DNA of 64,000 nt from Rhodoferax sp. Its GTDB lineage: Bacteria > Pseudomonadota > Gammaproteobacteria > Burkholderiales > Burkholderiaceae_C. Positions 26,776-35,652 of the stretch are shown here, piece by piece. The stretch lies in NCBI GenBank assembly GCA_024235935.1, contig JACKLL010000006.1:124001-188000 (forward strand), given 5' to 3'. Position 1 is the first letter of the stretch. Each line of letters begins with the position of its first letter. The position numbers and the translations under genes were made by a program. The notes under the pieces were generated by a model. It was given only the letters and a program-made list of their open reading frames with translations. It was not told the DNA's origin and ran no database searches.

Positions 26776-29562
26776 ATGACCGCCAAGCAAGCCAGTATTG
26801 ACGCGAGGGGTGAAGCTGCGGCCCCCCTCACTTCCCCCGTTGCAAGCCCGGAATCCGCACCTGCACTGGCGCAATACGCCCGTTTCGGCCAGCGCATACG
26901 CCGCAGATACCCGGCGGAAGTAGCGCTGCTGGGGCCGGGCATTCCCGGCAAGGCCGACTGCGCACACATGGTGGCCCGGTTGCGGGCTGACGGCGCCGAC
27001 CTCGGATCGGCACTTCGCATCCTGCGCCAGGTCGTGCTGGAACGCTTGATGACACTGGACTGCACGGCGCAGGCAACGGTGCAGCAGGTGACGCTGGCGA
27101 TGACGGAGCTGGCCGAGTTCGCGCTCGACGCCGCCTGCAGCCAGGTGATGGACGAGCTCGATGCACTGCATGGCAGGCCCGTCGGGGCCGACGGCCGGCG
27201 CGCGGAATTGTGGATCATCGGCATGGGCAAGCTGGGTGCGCGCGAGCTCAATGTCTCCAGCGACATCGACCTGATCTATGCCTATGACCAGGACGGCGAG
27301 ACGGCTGGCAATGCCCAGGAGCGCGGCCGGATCTCGAACCATGAATATTTCGGCAAGGCGGTGCGGGCACTGTTTGCCCTGATCGGGGACACCACCGAGC
27401 ACGGTTTCGTGTTTCGTGTCGACCTGGCGCTGCGGCCCAACGGCAACTCCGGGCCGCCGGCCATCTCCCTGGGCGCATTGGAGGAATATTTCCACGTACA
27501 GGGCCGCGAATGGGAGCGGTTCGCCTGGCTCAAGAGCCGCGTGGTCGCGCCGGCACGCTGCGTCCGCAGTGGCTCCGCCAGCAACCTGCGCGGCGCGATC
27601 CTGCCCTTCGTGTTTCGCCGCTACCTCGACTACAACGTGTTCGATGCGCTGCGCATCCTGCATCGCCAGATCCGCGAGCACGCGGCCCGGCGCAGTGCCG
27701 GCCGGCCCGAGCGCACCAACGACGTCAAGCTCTCGCGCGGTGGCATCCGCGAGATCGAATTCATCGTCCAGTTGCTGCAGGTGGTGCGCGGCGGCCAGTT
27801 CCCGGAACTGCGCACCCGCGCCACGCTCGATGCCCTGCCGCGTCTGATGCGTGCGGGCCTGATGCCGCAGGACACCGCAAACGCGCTGGCCGCAGCCTAC
27901 CTGTTCCTGCGCCAGGTCGAGCACCGGATCCAGTACCTGGACGACCAGCAGACCCACGTCCTGCCCACCAATGACGATGACCTGGACTGGATCGCCCGCA
28001 CGATGGGCTATGCGGCCAGCGGGCCGTTGCTGGCCGAACTCGATCGCCACCGGGAGGTCGTGGCGCAGGAGTTCGACGCCTTGCTCGGGGGCGGAAAGCC
28101 CGATTGCAAGTCCTGTGGCAACGGCAACACGGCGGCCTCGGCATCGACCAACTTCGAGGAGTTCGTCCAGGGACTGCCCGATGGCCTGCGCGAGCGCGTG
28201 GCCGCCTGGCGCGATAACCCGCGCTTTCGGGCCTTGCGGGACGACTCCCGGGTACGGCTGCTGCGGCTGATCGCGCGCACCGCCACCTGGACCCGAGAGA
28301 CCACGATCACGGAAGAGGCGGCAACCCGGCTGGCCGACTGGATCGAGCCGCTGCTGCGCCGCGAGAGCTACCTGGCGCTGCTGCTGGAGCGCCCCGCCGT
28401 GCACCAGCGCCTGCTGCGCCTGCTGGGCAATGCCAAATGGCCGGCGCGTTACTTGCTGCAGCACCCCGGCGTGATCGACGAGCTGGCCAACCACTCCATG
28501 CTGGCGGAACGCTTCCAGAGTGCCGACTTCGAGCGTGAACTCGAAGAGCGCCGCGAGGCCTTGCACATCACCGAGGAAGACGACGACGAGACTCTGCTGA
28601 ACCTGTTGCGGCGCGCCCACCATGCCGAAGTCTTCCGGACCCTGGCGCGGGATGTGGAAGGCATGCTGGTCGTCGAACAGGTGGCCGATGACCTCAGCGC
28701 GCTGGCGCAGTCGGTGCTGCGGGTCACCACCCGCTGGTGCTGGAACCGGCTGAAGAACCGTCACCGCGAGACGCCGCAGCTGGCCATCATTGCCTACGGC
28801 AAGCTCGGCGGACTGGAGCTGGGCTACGGCAGCGACCTGGACATCGTCTTTGTCTACGAGGACGACGACGAACGCGCCGCGGAGGTATATGCCACCTTCG
28901 TGCGCAAGCTGATCAACTGGCTCACCGTCAAGACCGGCGAAGGTGATCTGTACGAGATCGACACCGCGCTTCGGCCCAATGGCAACTCGGGTCTGCTGGT
29001 CACCAGCTTCGAGGCGTATTCCGCCTACCAGCAAAAGCGCGGCAGCAATACCGCCTGGACCTGGGAGCACCAGGCCATGACCCGAGCCCGTTTCCTGCTG
29101 GGCGACGAGAGCCTGCGTGCCCGATTCGACGATGTGCGCCGCGCCGTCATCACCGCTGCGCGCAACCCGGACGACCTGCGTGCCGAAATCGTCGCCATGC
29201 GGGAAAAGGTGCGTGCCGCCCATCCGGTCAAGGCCGACCGTTTCGACGTCAAGCACAGTCCGGGCGGCATGGTCGACGTCGAATTTGCCGTGCAGTTCCT
29301 GGTGCTGTCGCAATCGGCGAACAACGATGCCCTGGTGGCCAATCTCGGCAACATTGCGCTGTTGCAACGCGCGCAGCAGGCCGGCTTGCTGCCGGACGGT
29401 GTCGGCACCGCGGCGGCGAGCGCCTACCGGGAGTTGCGCCGGGTACAACACCACGCCCGGCTCAACGAGACGGCCACGCAGCTTCCGAAAGGCGAACTCG
29501 GACCCGAGCGTGAGGCCGTGCTGGCGCTGTGGCGCGCAGTTTTCGGCCCACCAAAGTCCTGA
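26776..29562 (+). CDS. glnE: Bifunctional glutamine synthetase adenylyltransferase/deadenylase
   Basis: Adds AMP to and removes it from glutamine synthetase according to nitrogen status, under PII control. 928 residues with the expected duplicated nucleotidyltransferase fold. The N-terminal deadenylase domain has GMGKLGARELNVSSDIDLIYAY (about 148). The C-terminal adenylyltransferase domain has AYGKLGGLELGYGSDLDIVFVYED (about 673). Each retains its paired metal-binding aspartates, and each is followed by a DLALRPNGNSG or DTALRPNGNSG segment. Divergence from yhdP with a 27-bp gap means its promoter probably lies inside yhdP coding sequence. Confidence 0.97.
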   Translation: MTAKQASIDARGEAAAPLTSPVASPESAPALAQYARFGQRIRRRYPAEVALLGPGIPGKADCAHMVARLRADGADLGSALRILRQVVLERLMTLDCTAQATVQQVTLAMTELAEFALDAACSQVMDELDALHGRPVGADGRRAELWIIGMGKLGARELNVSSDIDLIYAYDQDGETAGNAQERGRISNHEYFGKAVRALFALIGDTTEHGFVFRVDLALRPNGNSGPPAISLGALEEYFHVQGREWERFAWLKSRVVAPARCVRSGSASNLRGAILPFVFRRYLDYNVFDALRILHRQIREHAARRSAGRPERTNDVKLSRGGIREIEFIVQLLQVVRGGQFPELRTRATLDALPRLMRAGLMPQDTANALAAAYLFLRQVEHRIQYLDDQQTHVLPTNDDDLDWIARTMGYAASGPLLAELDRHREVVAQEFDALLGGGKPDCKSCGNGNTAASASTNFEEFVQGLPDGLRERVAAWRDNPRFRALRDDSRVRLLRLIARTATWTRETTITEEAATRLADWIEPLLRRESYLALLLERPAVHQRLLRLLGNAKWPARYLLQHPGVIDELANHSMLAERFQSADFERELEERREALHITEEDDDETLLNLLRRAHHAEVFRTLARDVEGMLVVEQVADDLSALAQSVLRVTTRWCWNRLKNRHRETPQLAIIAYGKLGGLELGYGSDLDIVFVYEDDDERAAEVYATFVRKLINWLTVKTGEGDLYEIDTALRPNGNSGLLVTSFEAYSAYQQKRGSNTAWTWEHQAMTRARFLLGDESLRARFDDVRRAVITAARNPDDLRAEIVAMREKVRAAHPVKADRFDVKHSPGGMVDVEFAVQFLVLSQSANNDALVANLGNIALLQRAQQAGLLPDGVGTAAASAYRELRRVQHHARLNETATQLPKGELGPEREAVLALWRAVFGPPKS

Positions 29563-29646
29563 GCGGTCACCTGGCGCCGCGCAAAAGGCCGGATCAGGCC
29601 GGCAATTGACCGTCTCGTCGGGGCTTCAGGGCTTGCGGGCTGTGGG

Positions 29647-29657
29647 TATGCTGCAAA
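29647..29657 (+). promoter_or_regulatory. Candidate -10 element adjoining the HD-GYP-like start codon
   Basis: TATGCT at 29647-29652 lies five bases before the ATG at 29658, so a transcript would begin at the start codon. There is no clear -35 and no ribosome site. This supports ATG 29658 only if the mRNA is leaderless. Confidence 0.3.
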
Positions 29658-30935
29658 ATGGTACGCAACACGCGTGCGGCCCCTACCAGCTTTGCCATGA
29701 ATCTCGTACAAGTCATCGACGAGTCGATCGCCATCGGCCAGCCCCTGCCGTTCTCGCTGCGCGACCAGAACGGCACGCTGCTGGCACGCAAGGGCTATGT
29801 GCTCGTGTCCCGCGACGACCTGGAAGCCGTGCGGGGCCGCGGCACCGGCTTTTACGTCGACGTATCCGAATCCGAACAGCACCAGAAGGCATTTGTCGGC
29901 AAGCTGCATGCGCTGGTTCGCGACGATCGGCCACTGGGCAAGATCGCGCAGGCGGCTTTGACGACCGGCGACCTTGCTGCGCCGCCCCGCAACCAGACCT
30001 TGGGCGATGCGCTGGACTGGCTGGACCTGCAGGTGCAGGGCAATCGCCTGCTGCGCGACGTGTCTGGCGCGCATTTCACCGACGAGCTCGATCGCCTGCA
30101 AACGCGCCTGACCCAGCAGACGGAACGCAATCCCGACGGCGCCTTGTTTGCGTTGTTTCACCTGGCCGCGCGCGAGATCCAGCTCTACAGCGCCACCCAC
30201 TCGATGCTGGTCAGCGTGATGTGCGCACTGGCGGCACGCGATGTGCTGGGATGGCCGTCGCATCTGGTCGACAGCGTGTGCAAGGCGGCGCTGACGATGA
30301 ACATCGCGATGACCGCGCTGCAGGACCGGCTGGCATCGCAGAACGAACCGCCCACGCAGGCGCAGCGCGAACTGATCGACGAGCACCCCGGCCAGTCGCA
30401 GGCCATGCTGCTGGGATTGGGCATGCAGGATGCGCTGTGCCTGGAGGCGGTCCGCCACCACCATGCCACCGGTCCTGGTCCGCTGGCCACGCGCACGGTC
30501 GGTCAGCGGCTGGCGCGGCTGTTGCAGCGTGCCGACAAGTTTGCCGCCCACCTGTCGCCCCGTTCTTCGCGCCGCCCTGATTCGGCGTCGGCAGCCATGC
30601 AGGCGGTGTATTTCGACGAGGATCGCGCGATCGACGAGGCCGGAGCGGCGCTGATCAAGGCGGTAGGGGTGTATTCGCCCGGCGCCCTGGTGCGGCTGGC
30701 CAATCTGGAAATTGGCGTGGTGGTGCGCCGCGGGGCCAACACCACCATGCCGCGGGTGGCGATTCTGGTCAACCGGGACGGCATTCCGACCGGCGAACAC
30801 CCGGTGCGCGACACGAGTCAGCGCGAATTCCGCATCACCGGCAGTGTGGCGGCCAGCGACTGCAAGGTGCAGATCCAGCTGGACCGCATGCTGGCCCTGA
30901 CCGGCGGCCCGCTACCGTTAAGCCGCGCCTGGTAA
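29658..30935 (+). CDS. Degenerate HD-GYP-type protein
   Basis: 425 residues (an alternative ATG at 29697 gives 412). The C-terminal half follows the HD-GYP plan: ATHSMLVSVMCALAA, then LTMNIAMTALQD where active enzymes have HDIGK, then DEHPGQSQAMLLGLG, and RHHHATGPGPLA where the GYP motif is expected. The metal-binding HD pair is therefore replaced, and the GYP triplet is lost. It may bind c-di-GMP without cleaving it, or act by protein contacts; neither is shown. The N-terminal 150 residues resemble the regulatory region of such proteins. No cotranscribed partner. Confidence 0.75.
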   Translation: MVRNTRAAPTSFAMNLVQVIDESIAIGQPLPFSLRDQNGTLLARKGYVLVSRDDLEAVRGRGTGFYVDVSESEQHQKAFVGKLHALVRDDRPLGKIAQAALTTGDLAAPPRNQTLGDALDWLDLQVQGNRLLRDVSGAHFTDELDRLQTRLTQQTERNPDGALFALFHLAAREIQLYSATHSMLVSVMCALAARDVLGWPSHLVDSVCKAALTMNIAMTALQDRLASQNEPPTQAQRELIDEHPGQSQAMLLGLGMQDALCLEAVRHHHATGPGPLATRTVGQRLARLLQRADKFAAHLSPRSSRRPDSASAAMQAVYFDEDRAIDEAGAALIKAVGVYSPGALVRLANLEIGVVVRRGANTTMPRVAILVNRDGIPTGEHPVRDTSQREFRITGSVAASDCKVQIQLDRMLALTGGPLPLSRAW

Positions 30936-31790
30936 GACCGACGGGACCACGACCTGCGCGTCACGTTCGCGCGCAAGTTCCTTGCGGTATTTGTTGAGCT
31001 CCTGCACGGTCGCGAAACTGCGGTTGAACAACAGGCTCAGGTTATGCAGGATGCGATCGACGACGCGTCCTTCCCAGCTCGCATCGAACTTGATCTGGTG
31101 GTCCAGCCAGTGCGCCAGCCATTCGGGATCGGGCACGCGGCTTTGCACGGTGTCGTTGGGAAACAGCGACTTGTTCACATGCAGGTTGGTCGGGTGCATG
31201 GCCTGCGCGGTTCGCCGTGCGCTGGCCATCAGCACGCCGACCTTGGCGAACGCACTCTTGGCCTCCAGGCCGCAGCGGGCGATGGCCTGCTTCATGTACT
31301 TCAGGTAAGCGCCGCCGTGGCGGGCCTCGTCCTGGCTCAGGCGGGTGTAGATCTGCTGGATCACCGGCTCGGTGTGCCACTGGCTGGCCCGGCGGTACCA
31401 GTGGTTGAGCCGGATTTCCCCGCAGAAATGCATCATCAGGGTCTCCAGCGGCGGCGCCGGGTCGAATTCGAACCGCACATCGTGCAATTCCGCCTCCGTG
31501 GGATGCAGGTCCGGCCGGAAACGGCGCAGGTATTCCATCAGCACCAGCGAGTGCTTCTGCTCCTCGAAGAACCAGATCGACATGAACGCCGAGAAGTCGC
31601 TGTCATGGCGGTTGTCGCGCAGAAACATCTCGGTCGCCGGCAAGGCAGCCCACTCGGTAATGGCATTGAACTTGATGGTCAGCGCCTGCTCGTCGGACAG
31701 GCGGGTGGCGTCGAAGGCATCCCACGGAATGTCGCGCGCCATGTCCCATCGGACGGACTCCAGTTGTTTGAACAGTTCGGGATAAAGCAT
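30918..31790 (-). CDS. Ferritin-like diiron protein
   Basis: 290 residues, helical. Two ExxH motifs (Glu77-x-x-His80 in FFEEQKHS, and Glu155-x-x-His158 in DEARHGG), with Glu124 and an earlier Glu (46 or 54), give the ligand set of class II diiron enzymes such as acyl-ACP desaturases. No substrate can be assigned. The C-terminal 130 residues are a conserved helical extension. The 3' end overlaps the HD-GYP-like gene by 18 bp. It is divergent from the lipid-modification operon starting at 32176, which makes a role in acyl-chain oxidation attractive but unproved. Confidence 0.75.
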   Translation of the reverse strand: MLYPELFKQLESVRWDMARDIPWDAFDATRLSDEQALTIKFNAITEWAALPATEMFLRDNRHDSDFSAFMSIWFFEEQKHSLVLMEYLRRFRPDLHPTEAELHDVRFEFDPAPPLETLMMHFCGEIRLNHWYRRASQWHTEPVIQQIYTRLSQDEARHGGAYLKYMKQAIARCGLEAKSAFAKVGVLMASARRTAQAMHPTNLHVNKSLFPNDTVQSRVPDPEWLAHWLDHQIKFDASWEGRVVDRILHNLSLLFNRSFATVQELNKYRKELARERDAQVVVPSVLPGAA

Positions 31791-31910
31791 GAGGACCTTT
31801 TCTGGACGTTCGGCGATGCCTGCGGTTCAGCGTTGATTCTAGGCGGCGTCCCACGACGTCCGCCTGCGCACCCCCCGGGGAAATACTATGTAGTCTATAA
31901 ATTACCATTC

Positions 31911-31920
31911 AGTATATACT
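31911..31920. promoter_or_regulatory. Palindrome and -10 candidate of the lipid operon
   Basis: AGTATATACT is a perfect 10-bp palindrome in an AT-rich island, and its right half forms TATACT, a good -10 box for the plus strand. No -35 is recognisable, which suggests an activator or alternative sigma factor. Comparable operons in other bacteria are often under light or singlet-oxygen regulators; no such regulator gene is in this window. Confidence 0.4.
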
Positions 31921-31999
31921 TAATCGCATGAGTCACATTCACCAGCATCCACATCCGGTGCCGCACGCTTTCAGGACCGGGAACTTGTTTCTTCCGGAT

Positions 32000-32028
32000 C
32001 GGGTCCATGCCATGGTGCATGTGACCCG
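32000..32028 (+). other. Hairpin in the leader of the lipid operon
   Basis: CGGGTC (32000-32005) pairs with GACCCG (32023-32028), and ATGC (32007-32010) with GCAT (32017-32020). The result is a ten-pair stem with a small internal bulge and a CATGGT loop. It is about 150 nt before the first start codon. It could be an attenuator or RNA-stability element; it has no T tract. Confidence 0.4.
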
Positions 32029-32175
32029 GGTTCTGACCGGTTTGCTGCTGCGAAGCCGCACACCCGCCGCGCGCGGGGGTGCAGCCCTGGGGTCGTTCTC
32101 CTCCTCCCCCTTCTTGGCCCCGGGGTGCTTCGCGGCAATTTTGTCGGCGACTGCGACCTCTGGCGGGAGCGCGGC

Positions 32176-33492
32176 ATGAGGATCGCCATCATCGGCTCCG
32201 GCATTTCGGGCCTGGCCGTCGCCCATCGGCTGGTCGACCATGCCAGGGTCACGTTGTTCGAAGCCGCTGACTACTTCGGCGGCCACACCCACACGGTCGA
32301 TGTCACGCTGCCCGTCGACGGCCAGCCGGTCCGCCATGGCGTGGACACCGGTTTTCTGGTTTTCAATGAACGCACCTATCCCCGGCTGATCGCGCTTTTT
32401 TCCGAACTCGGGGTGCAGACCAGCCCCTCGGACATGTCTTTTTCGGTCCAGTCGGCGGATCCGGACAGCAAGCGCCACGTGGAATGGAGTGGCACCGACC
32501 TGCGCAGCGTGTTTTCGCAGAAACGCAACCTGGTCAGTCCCCGCTTTCTGGGCATGTTGCGCGACCTCGGCCGCTTCAACCGCCTGACCCAGTCCATCGC
32601 GGCCACCGGGCAGGAGCGGGAACTGCAGCAGTCGCTGGGCGACTTCCTGCGCCAGCACCGGTTCGGCGACGCGTTCATCGACTGGTACTTCCTGCCCATG
32701 GTCGCCTGCATCTGGAGTTGCCCGAAAGAGCAGATGCTGCAGTTCCCGGTCGCCACGATGATCCGCTTTTGCCACAACCACGGACTGAACCAGGTCAGCG
32801 ACCGGCCGCAGTGGTGGACGGTCAAGGGTGGCGCACGCCACTACGTCGACAAGATCGTGGCGCGGGTGGCCGACGCCCGCCTGCGCACACCGGCGCTGGG
32901 GATCACGCGCCATGGCGAGAACGGCGGCGTGACGGTCCGCACCGCCAGCGGCAGCGAACACTTCGACCGCGTGGTGCTGGCAACGCACAGTGACCAGTCG
33001 CTGGCGCTGCTGCAGGACGCCAGTGCAGCCGAATGCGCCACGCTCGGTGCCGTGCGCTATCACCCCAATCGGGCGGTGCTGCATACCGACACGTCGGTGC
33101 TGCCGCGCAACCCCCGGGCCTGGGCGGCCTGGAACTACGCGTCCGCCAGCCAGCGTCACGCGGAAAACCATGCGGTATGCCTGCACTATCTGATCAACCG
33201 GCTGCAGCCCCTGCCCTGGAAGCAGCCGGTGCTGGTGTCTCTGAATCCGCTGGGCGAAATCCCCGCCCAGCACGTGCTGGGCGAATACCGCTATGCCCAC
33301 CCGGTGTTCGATCGGGCCGCCATTGCTGCGCAGCCACTGGTTGCGCAATTGCAGGGGCAGCGCAGCACCTACTTCTGTGGCGCCTGGATGGGTTACGGCT
33401 TTCACGAAGACGGGTTGAAGGCCGGCCTCGCCGTTGCCCAGCAACTGCTCGCAGGCATCGACCAGCGCGCCTCCCACCTGGTGGCCGCATGA
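32176..33492 (+). CDS. FAD/NAD(P)-binding amine-oxidase-like protein
   Basis: 438 residues. The N-terminal dinucleotide fold reads RIAIIGSGISGLAVAHRL, followed by the FAD-contacting GGHTHTVDV. The central part has FLPMVACIWSCPKEQMLQFP, and the C-terminus has YFCGAWMGYGFHEDGLKAGLAVA, which closes the FAD site. This subfamily (COG2907-type) is found beside cyclopropane-fatty-acid synthase and DUF1365. GGGAG lies seven bases before the ATG. It is the first gene of the operon; its stop overlaps the DUF1365 start as ATGA. Likely role: oxidation or reduction of a modified acyl chain; no reaction is proved by the sequence. Confidence 0.88.
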   Translation: MRIAIIGSGISGLAVAHRLVDHARVTLFEAADYFGGHTHTVDVTLPVDGQPVRHGVDTGFLVFNERTYPRLIALFSELGVQTSPSDMSFSVQSADPDSKRHVEWSGTDLRSVFSQKRNLVSPRFLGMLRDLGRFNRLTQSIAATGQERELQQSLGDFLRQHRFGDAFIDWYFLPMVACIWSCPKEQMLQFPVATMIRFCHNHGLNQVSDRPQWWTVKGGARHYVDKIVARVADARLRTPALGITRHGENGGVTVRTASGSEHFDRVVLATHSDQSLALLQDASAAECATLGAVRYHPNRAVLHTDTSVLPRNPRAWAAWNYASASQRHAENHAVCLHYLINRLQPLPWKQPVLVSLNPLGEIPAQHVLGEYRYAHPVFDRAAIAAQPLVAQLQGQRSTYFCGAWMGYGFHEDGLKAGLAVAQQLLAGIDQRASHLVAA

Positions 33493-34358
33493 CGCTGGCG
33501 GGCGACACCCCCATGGCTGACGACCCGCAGGGGATCGTCGACATGCCGGCGGCCGCGCGCCCGATGATCGGCTTCGGCGAGGTGCGCCATACGCGGTTGC
33601 GCCCGGCCCGCCATGCGTTCGCCTATGCCGGCTACTTCCTGCTGCTGCCCATGCGCAGCATGCAGGACCCTGCGCATGCGGCCTCAAAGTCCTGCCTGGC
33701 ACGCAATCGCTTTGCGGCGCTGAGCTTTTTCGACACGGACCACGGTGATCGCCGCGGCATGGACACCGGCGGCGCCTTGGCCTGGCTCGACGCGCTGCTG
33801 CACGCACAGGGCATCACCGATGCAAGCGGCGAGGCCTGGCTGCAGTGCTACCCGCGGGTGCTCGGCTACGCCTTCAAGCCGGTCAGCTTCTGGTTCTGCC
33901 ACCGCCCACCGGAGCAGGGAGGCGCGCTGCGTGCCATCGTGGTCGAGGTCAACAACACTTTTGGCGAGCGGCATTGCTACGTGCTGGACCAGCCGCGCTG
34001 GGGAGTTCGGCTCGATGCGGACAAGCAGTTCCATGTGTCGCCGTTCCTGCAGGTCCGCGGTCAATACCACTTCCGCTTCATGCGCACCCGGCGTGCCGAC
34101 GGCGAACGCAGTGTCGCCCGGATCGATTACGACGACGGCCACGGTGCGATGCTGCAGACCAGTGTCAGCGGTGCACTGGAGCCACTCACACCGGCGTCGA
34201 TGCACAAGGCCCTGTGGCGCTACCCCGCGATGACCCTCGGCGTCATCAGCCGCATCCACCTGCAGGCAGCGCGGCTGTGGCTCAAACGGGTCGGTTTCCA
34301 CTCCAAACCCGTCGCGCCCGCTGTCCCGGTGACACGCCAGACACATCCGCCCGCCTGA
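33489..34358 (+). CDS. DUF1365 family protein
   Basis: 289 residues starting at the ATGA overlap with the previous gene. Family signatures: GEVRHTRLRPARHAFAYAGYFLLL near the start, YPRVLGYAFKPVSFWFCH, EVNNTFGERHCY and KQFHVSPFLQVRGQYHFRF. Function is unknown. The family is nearly always encoded between the FAD protein and a cyclopropane-fatty-acid-synthase-like methyltransferase, as here, so it probably acts on the same lipid. No signal peptide or transmembrane helix is obvious. Confidence 0.9.
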   Translation: MTLAGDTPMADDPQGIVDMPAAARPMIGFGEVRHTRLRPARHAFAYAGYFLLLPMRSMQDPAHAASKSCLARNRFAALSFFDTDHGDRRGMDTGGALAWLDALLHAQGITDASGEAWLQCYPRVLGYAFKPVSFWFCHRPPEQGGALRAIVVEVNNTFGERHCYVLDQPRWGVRLDADKQFHVSPFLQVRGQYHFRFMRTRRADGERSVARIDYDDGHGAMLQTSVSGALEPLTPASMHKALWRYPAMTLGVISRIHLQAARLWLKRVGFHSKPVAPAVPVTRQTHPPA

Positions 34359-34386
34359 ATCCAGAACTTCACGACGAGACCACGCC

Positions 34387-35652
34387 ATGAACACCCGCAC
34401 CATCGAATACCCATCATCGCTGCGCAACGCACCCGCCGCGGCCCGCAGCACCCTGCGCCTGCTGGAGCGCCTGCAGCATGGCCAACTGAGCGTTCAACTG
34501 CCCGATGGCACGGTGCGGGTGTTTGGTCAGACACCCGCCAACGGCACGGCATCCCGCGACAGCGCGACGCCGCATGCCATGGTGGCACTGCACAACTGGA
34601 ATGTGTGCGCGGCCACGCTCAAGTCCGGCGACATCGGCTTTGCCGAGAGCTACATCGCTGGCGACTGGAGCACACCGAATCTGACCGAACTGCTCAAGCT
34701 GTTCATCCGCAACCGCCAGCAGCTCGAGGATGTGATCTACGGCAGCTGGGCCGGGCGCACGCTGTACCGGCTCAAGCACTGGCTCAACCGCAACACCCGC
34801 AGCAACAGCCGCAAGAACATCCACGCCCACTACGACCTGGGCAACGCGTTCTACCAGCTGTGGCTGGACGACACGATGAACTATTCGTCGGCCTGGTTCG
34901 ATGGTGACCATGGCAAGAGCATGCGCGAGGCCCAGAATGCCAAGGTGCGCCGGGCCTTGCGCATGGCCGACGTGCAGCCGGGTGACCGGGTGCTGGAAAT
35001 CGGCTGCGGCTGGGGCGCGCTGGCGGAAATGGCCGCCACCGAGTTCCAGGCGCATGTCACCGGCGTCACGCTGAGCACCGAACAGCTGGCCTTTGCCCGC
35101 GCACGCACGCAGGATCTCGGCCCCGCCAGTGCGACCGCGCCGAAGGTCGACCTGCGGCTGCAGGACTACCGCGATATCCAGGACGGGCCCTACGACGCGA
35201 TCTGCTCGATCGAGATGGTCGAGGCGGTCGGCCGGGCCTACTGGCCGACCTATTTCCAGAGTGTGCACCGCCTGCTCAAACCGGGCGGCAAGGCCTGCAT
35301 CCAGAGCATCGTCATCGACGACAGCCTGTTCGACCGCTACATCCGTTCCAGCGACTTCATCCAGCAGTACATTTTTCCGGGTGGTTGCCTGCCGTGCCCG
35401 CGCGAGTTCCGCCGCGAGGCCGCAGCAGCCGGCCTGCAGGTGGTCGACGAACTGGCATTCGGCCAGGACTATGCCGAGACCCTGCGCCGCTGGCGGCAGG
35501 ACTTTCTCCACCAGCGCGAGGCGGTGCTGCGGCTCGGCTTCGACACCCGGTTCATGCGGATCTGGGAGTTCTACCTCGGCTACTGCGAGGCGGCGTTCGA
35601 CATGGGCAACATCAACCTCGTGCAGTACACGCTGGTCAAGGCCGAACGATGA
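34387..35652 (+). CDS. cfa: Cyclopropane-fatty-acyl-phospholipid synthase family protein
   Basis: 421 residues. SAM-binding motif VLEIGCGWGALAEMAA at about 202-217. The family segments IHAHYDLGNAFYQLWLDDTMNYSSAWF (about 140), FDRYIRSSDFIQQYIFPGG and the C-terminal FYLGYCEAAFDMGNINLVQY are present. It transfers a methyl(ene) group from SAM to an unsaturated acyl chain in a membrane phospholipid. This branch, with DUF1365 and a FAD protein, could make a product other than plain cyclopropane, for example a methylated or furan-type acyl chain. Its stop overlaps the next start (ATGA, 35649-35652). Confidence 0.92.
   Translation: MNTRTIEYPSSLRNAPAAARSTLRLLERLQHGQLSVQLPDGTVRVFGQTPANGTASRDSATPHAMVALHNWNVCAATLKSGDIGFAESYIAGDWSTPNLTELLKLFIRNRQQLEDVIYGSWAGRTLYRLKHWLNRNTRSNSRKNIHAHYDLGNAFYQLWLDDTMNYSSAWFDGDHGKSMREAQNAKVRRALRMADVQPGDRVLEIGCGWGALAEMAATEFQAHVTGVTLSTEQLAFARARTQDLGPASATAPKVDLRLQDYRDIQDGPYDAICSIEMVEAVGRAYWPTYFQSVHRLLKPGGKACIQSIVIDDSLFDRYIRSSDFIQQYIFPGGCLPCPREFRREAAAAGLQVVDELAFGQDYAETLRRWRQDFLHQREAVLRLGFDTRFMRIWEFYLGYCEAAFDMGNINLVQYTLVKAER

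Larger units (their letters stand above)
31791..32175. other. 385-bp gene-free divergent control region
   Basis: Lies between the diiron gene and the eight-gene operon. It contains TAGAAT on the minus strand (31841-31836, candidate -10 for the diiron gene), a strikingly AT-rich patch at about 31881-31925 with TATACT (31915-31920) inside a perfect 10-bp palindrome, and a long hairpin at 32000-32028. A frame of 83 codons at 31928-32179 has no ribosome site and no family resemblance, so I do not call it. The operon's leader would be about 250 nt. Confidence 0.6.

Noticed and set aside
22582..29454. Open minus-strand frame of about 2290 codons running through glnE
   Set aside because: Only the part from 26748 matches YhdP. 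The rest is antisense to glnE, has composition typical of GC-rich shadow frames and no family resemblance.
31928..32179. 83-codon frame in the gap before the lipid operon
   Set aside because: No Shine-Dalgarno, no recognisable domain, and it ends inside the next gene's start; more likely leader sequence.
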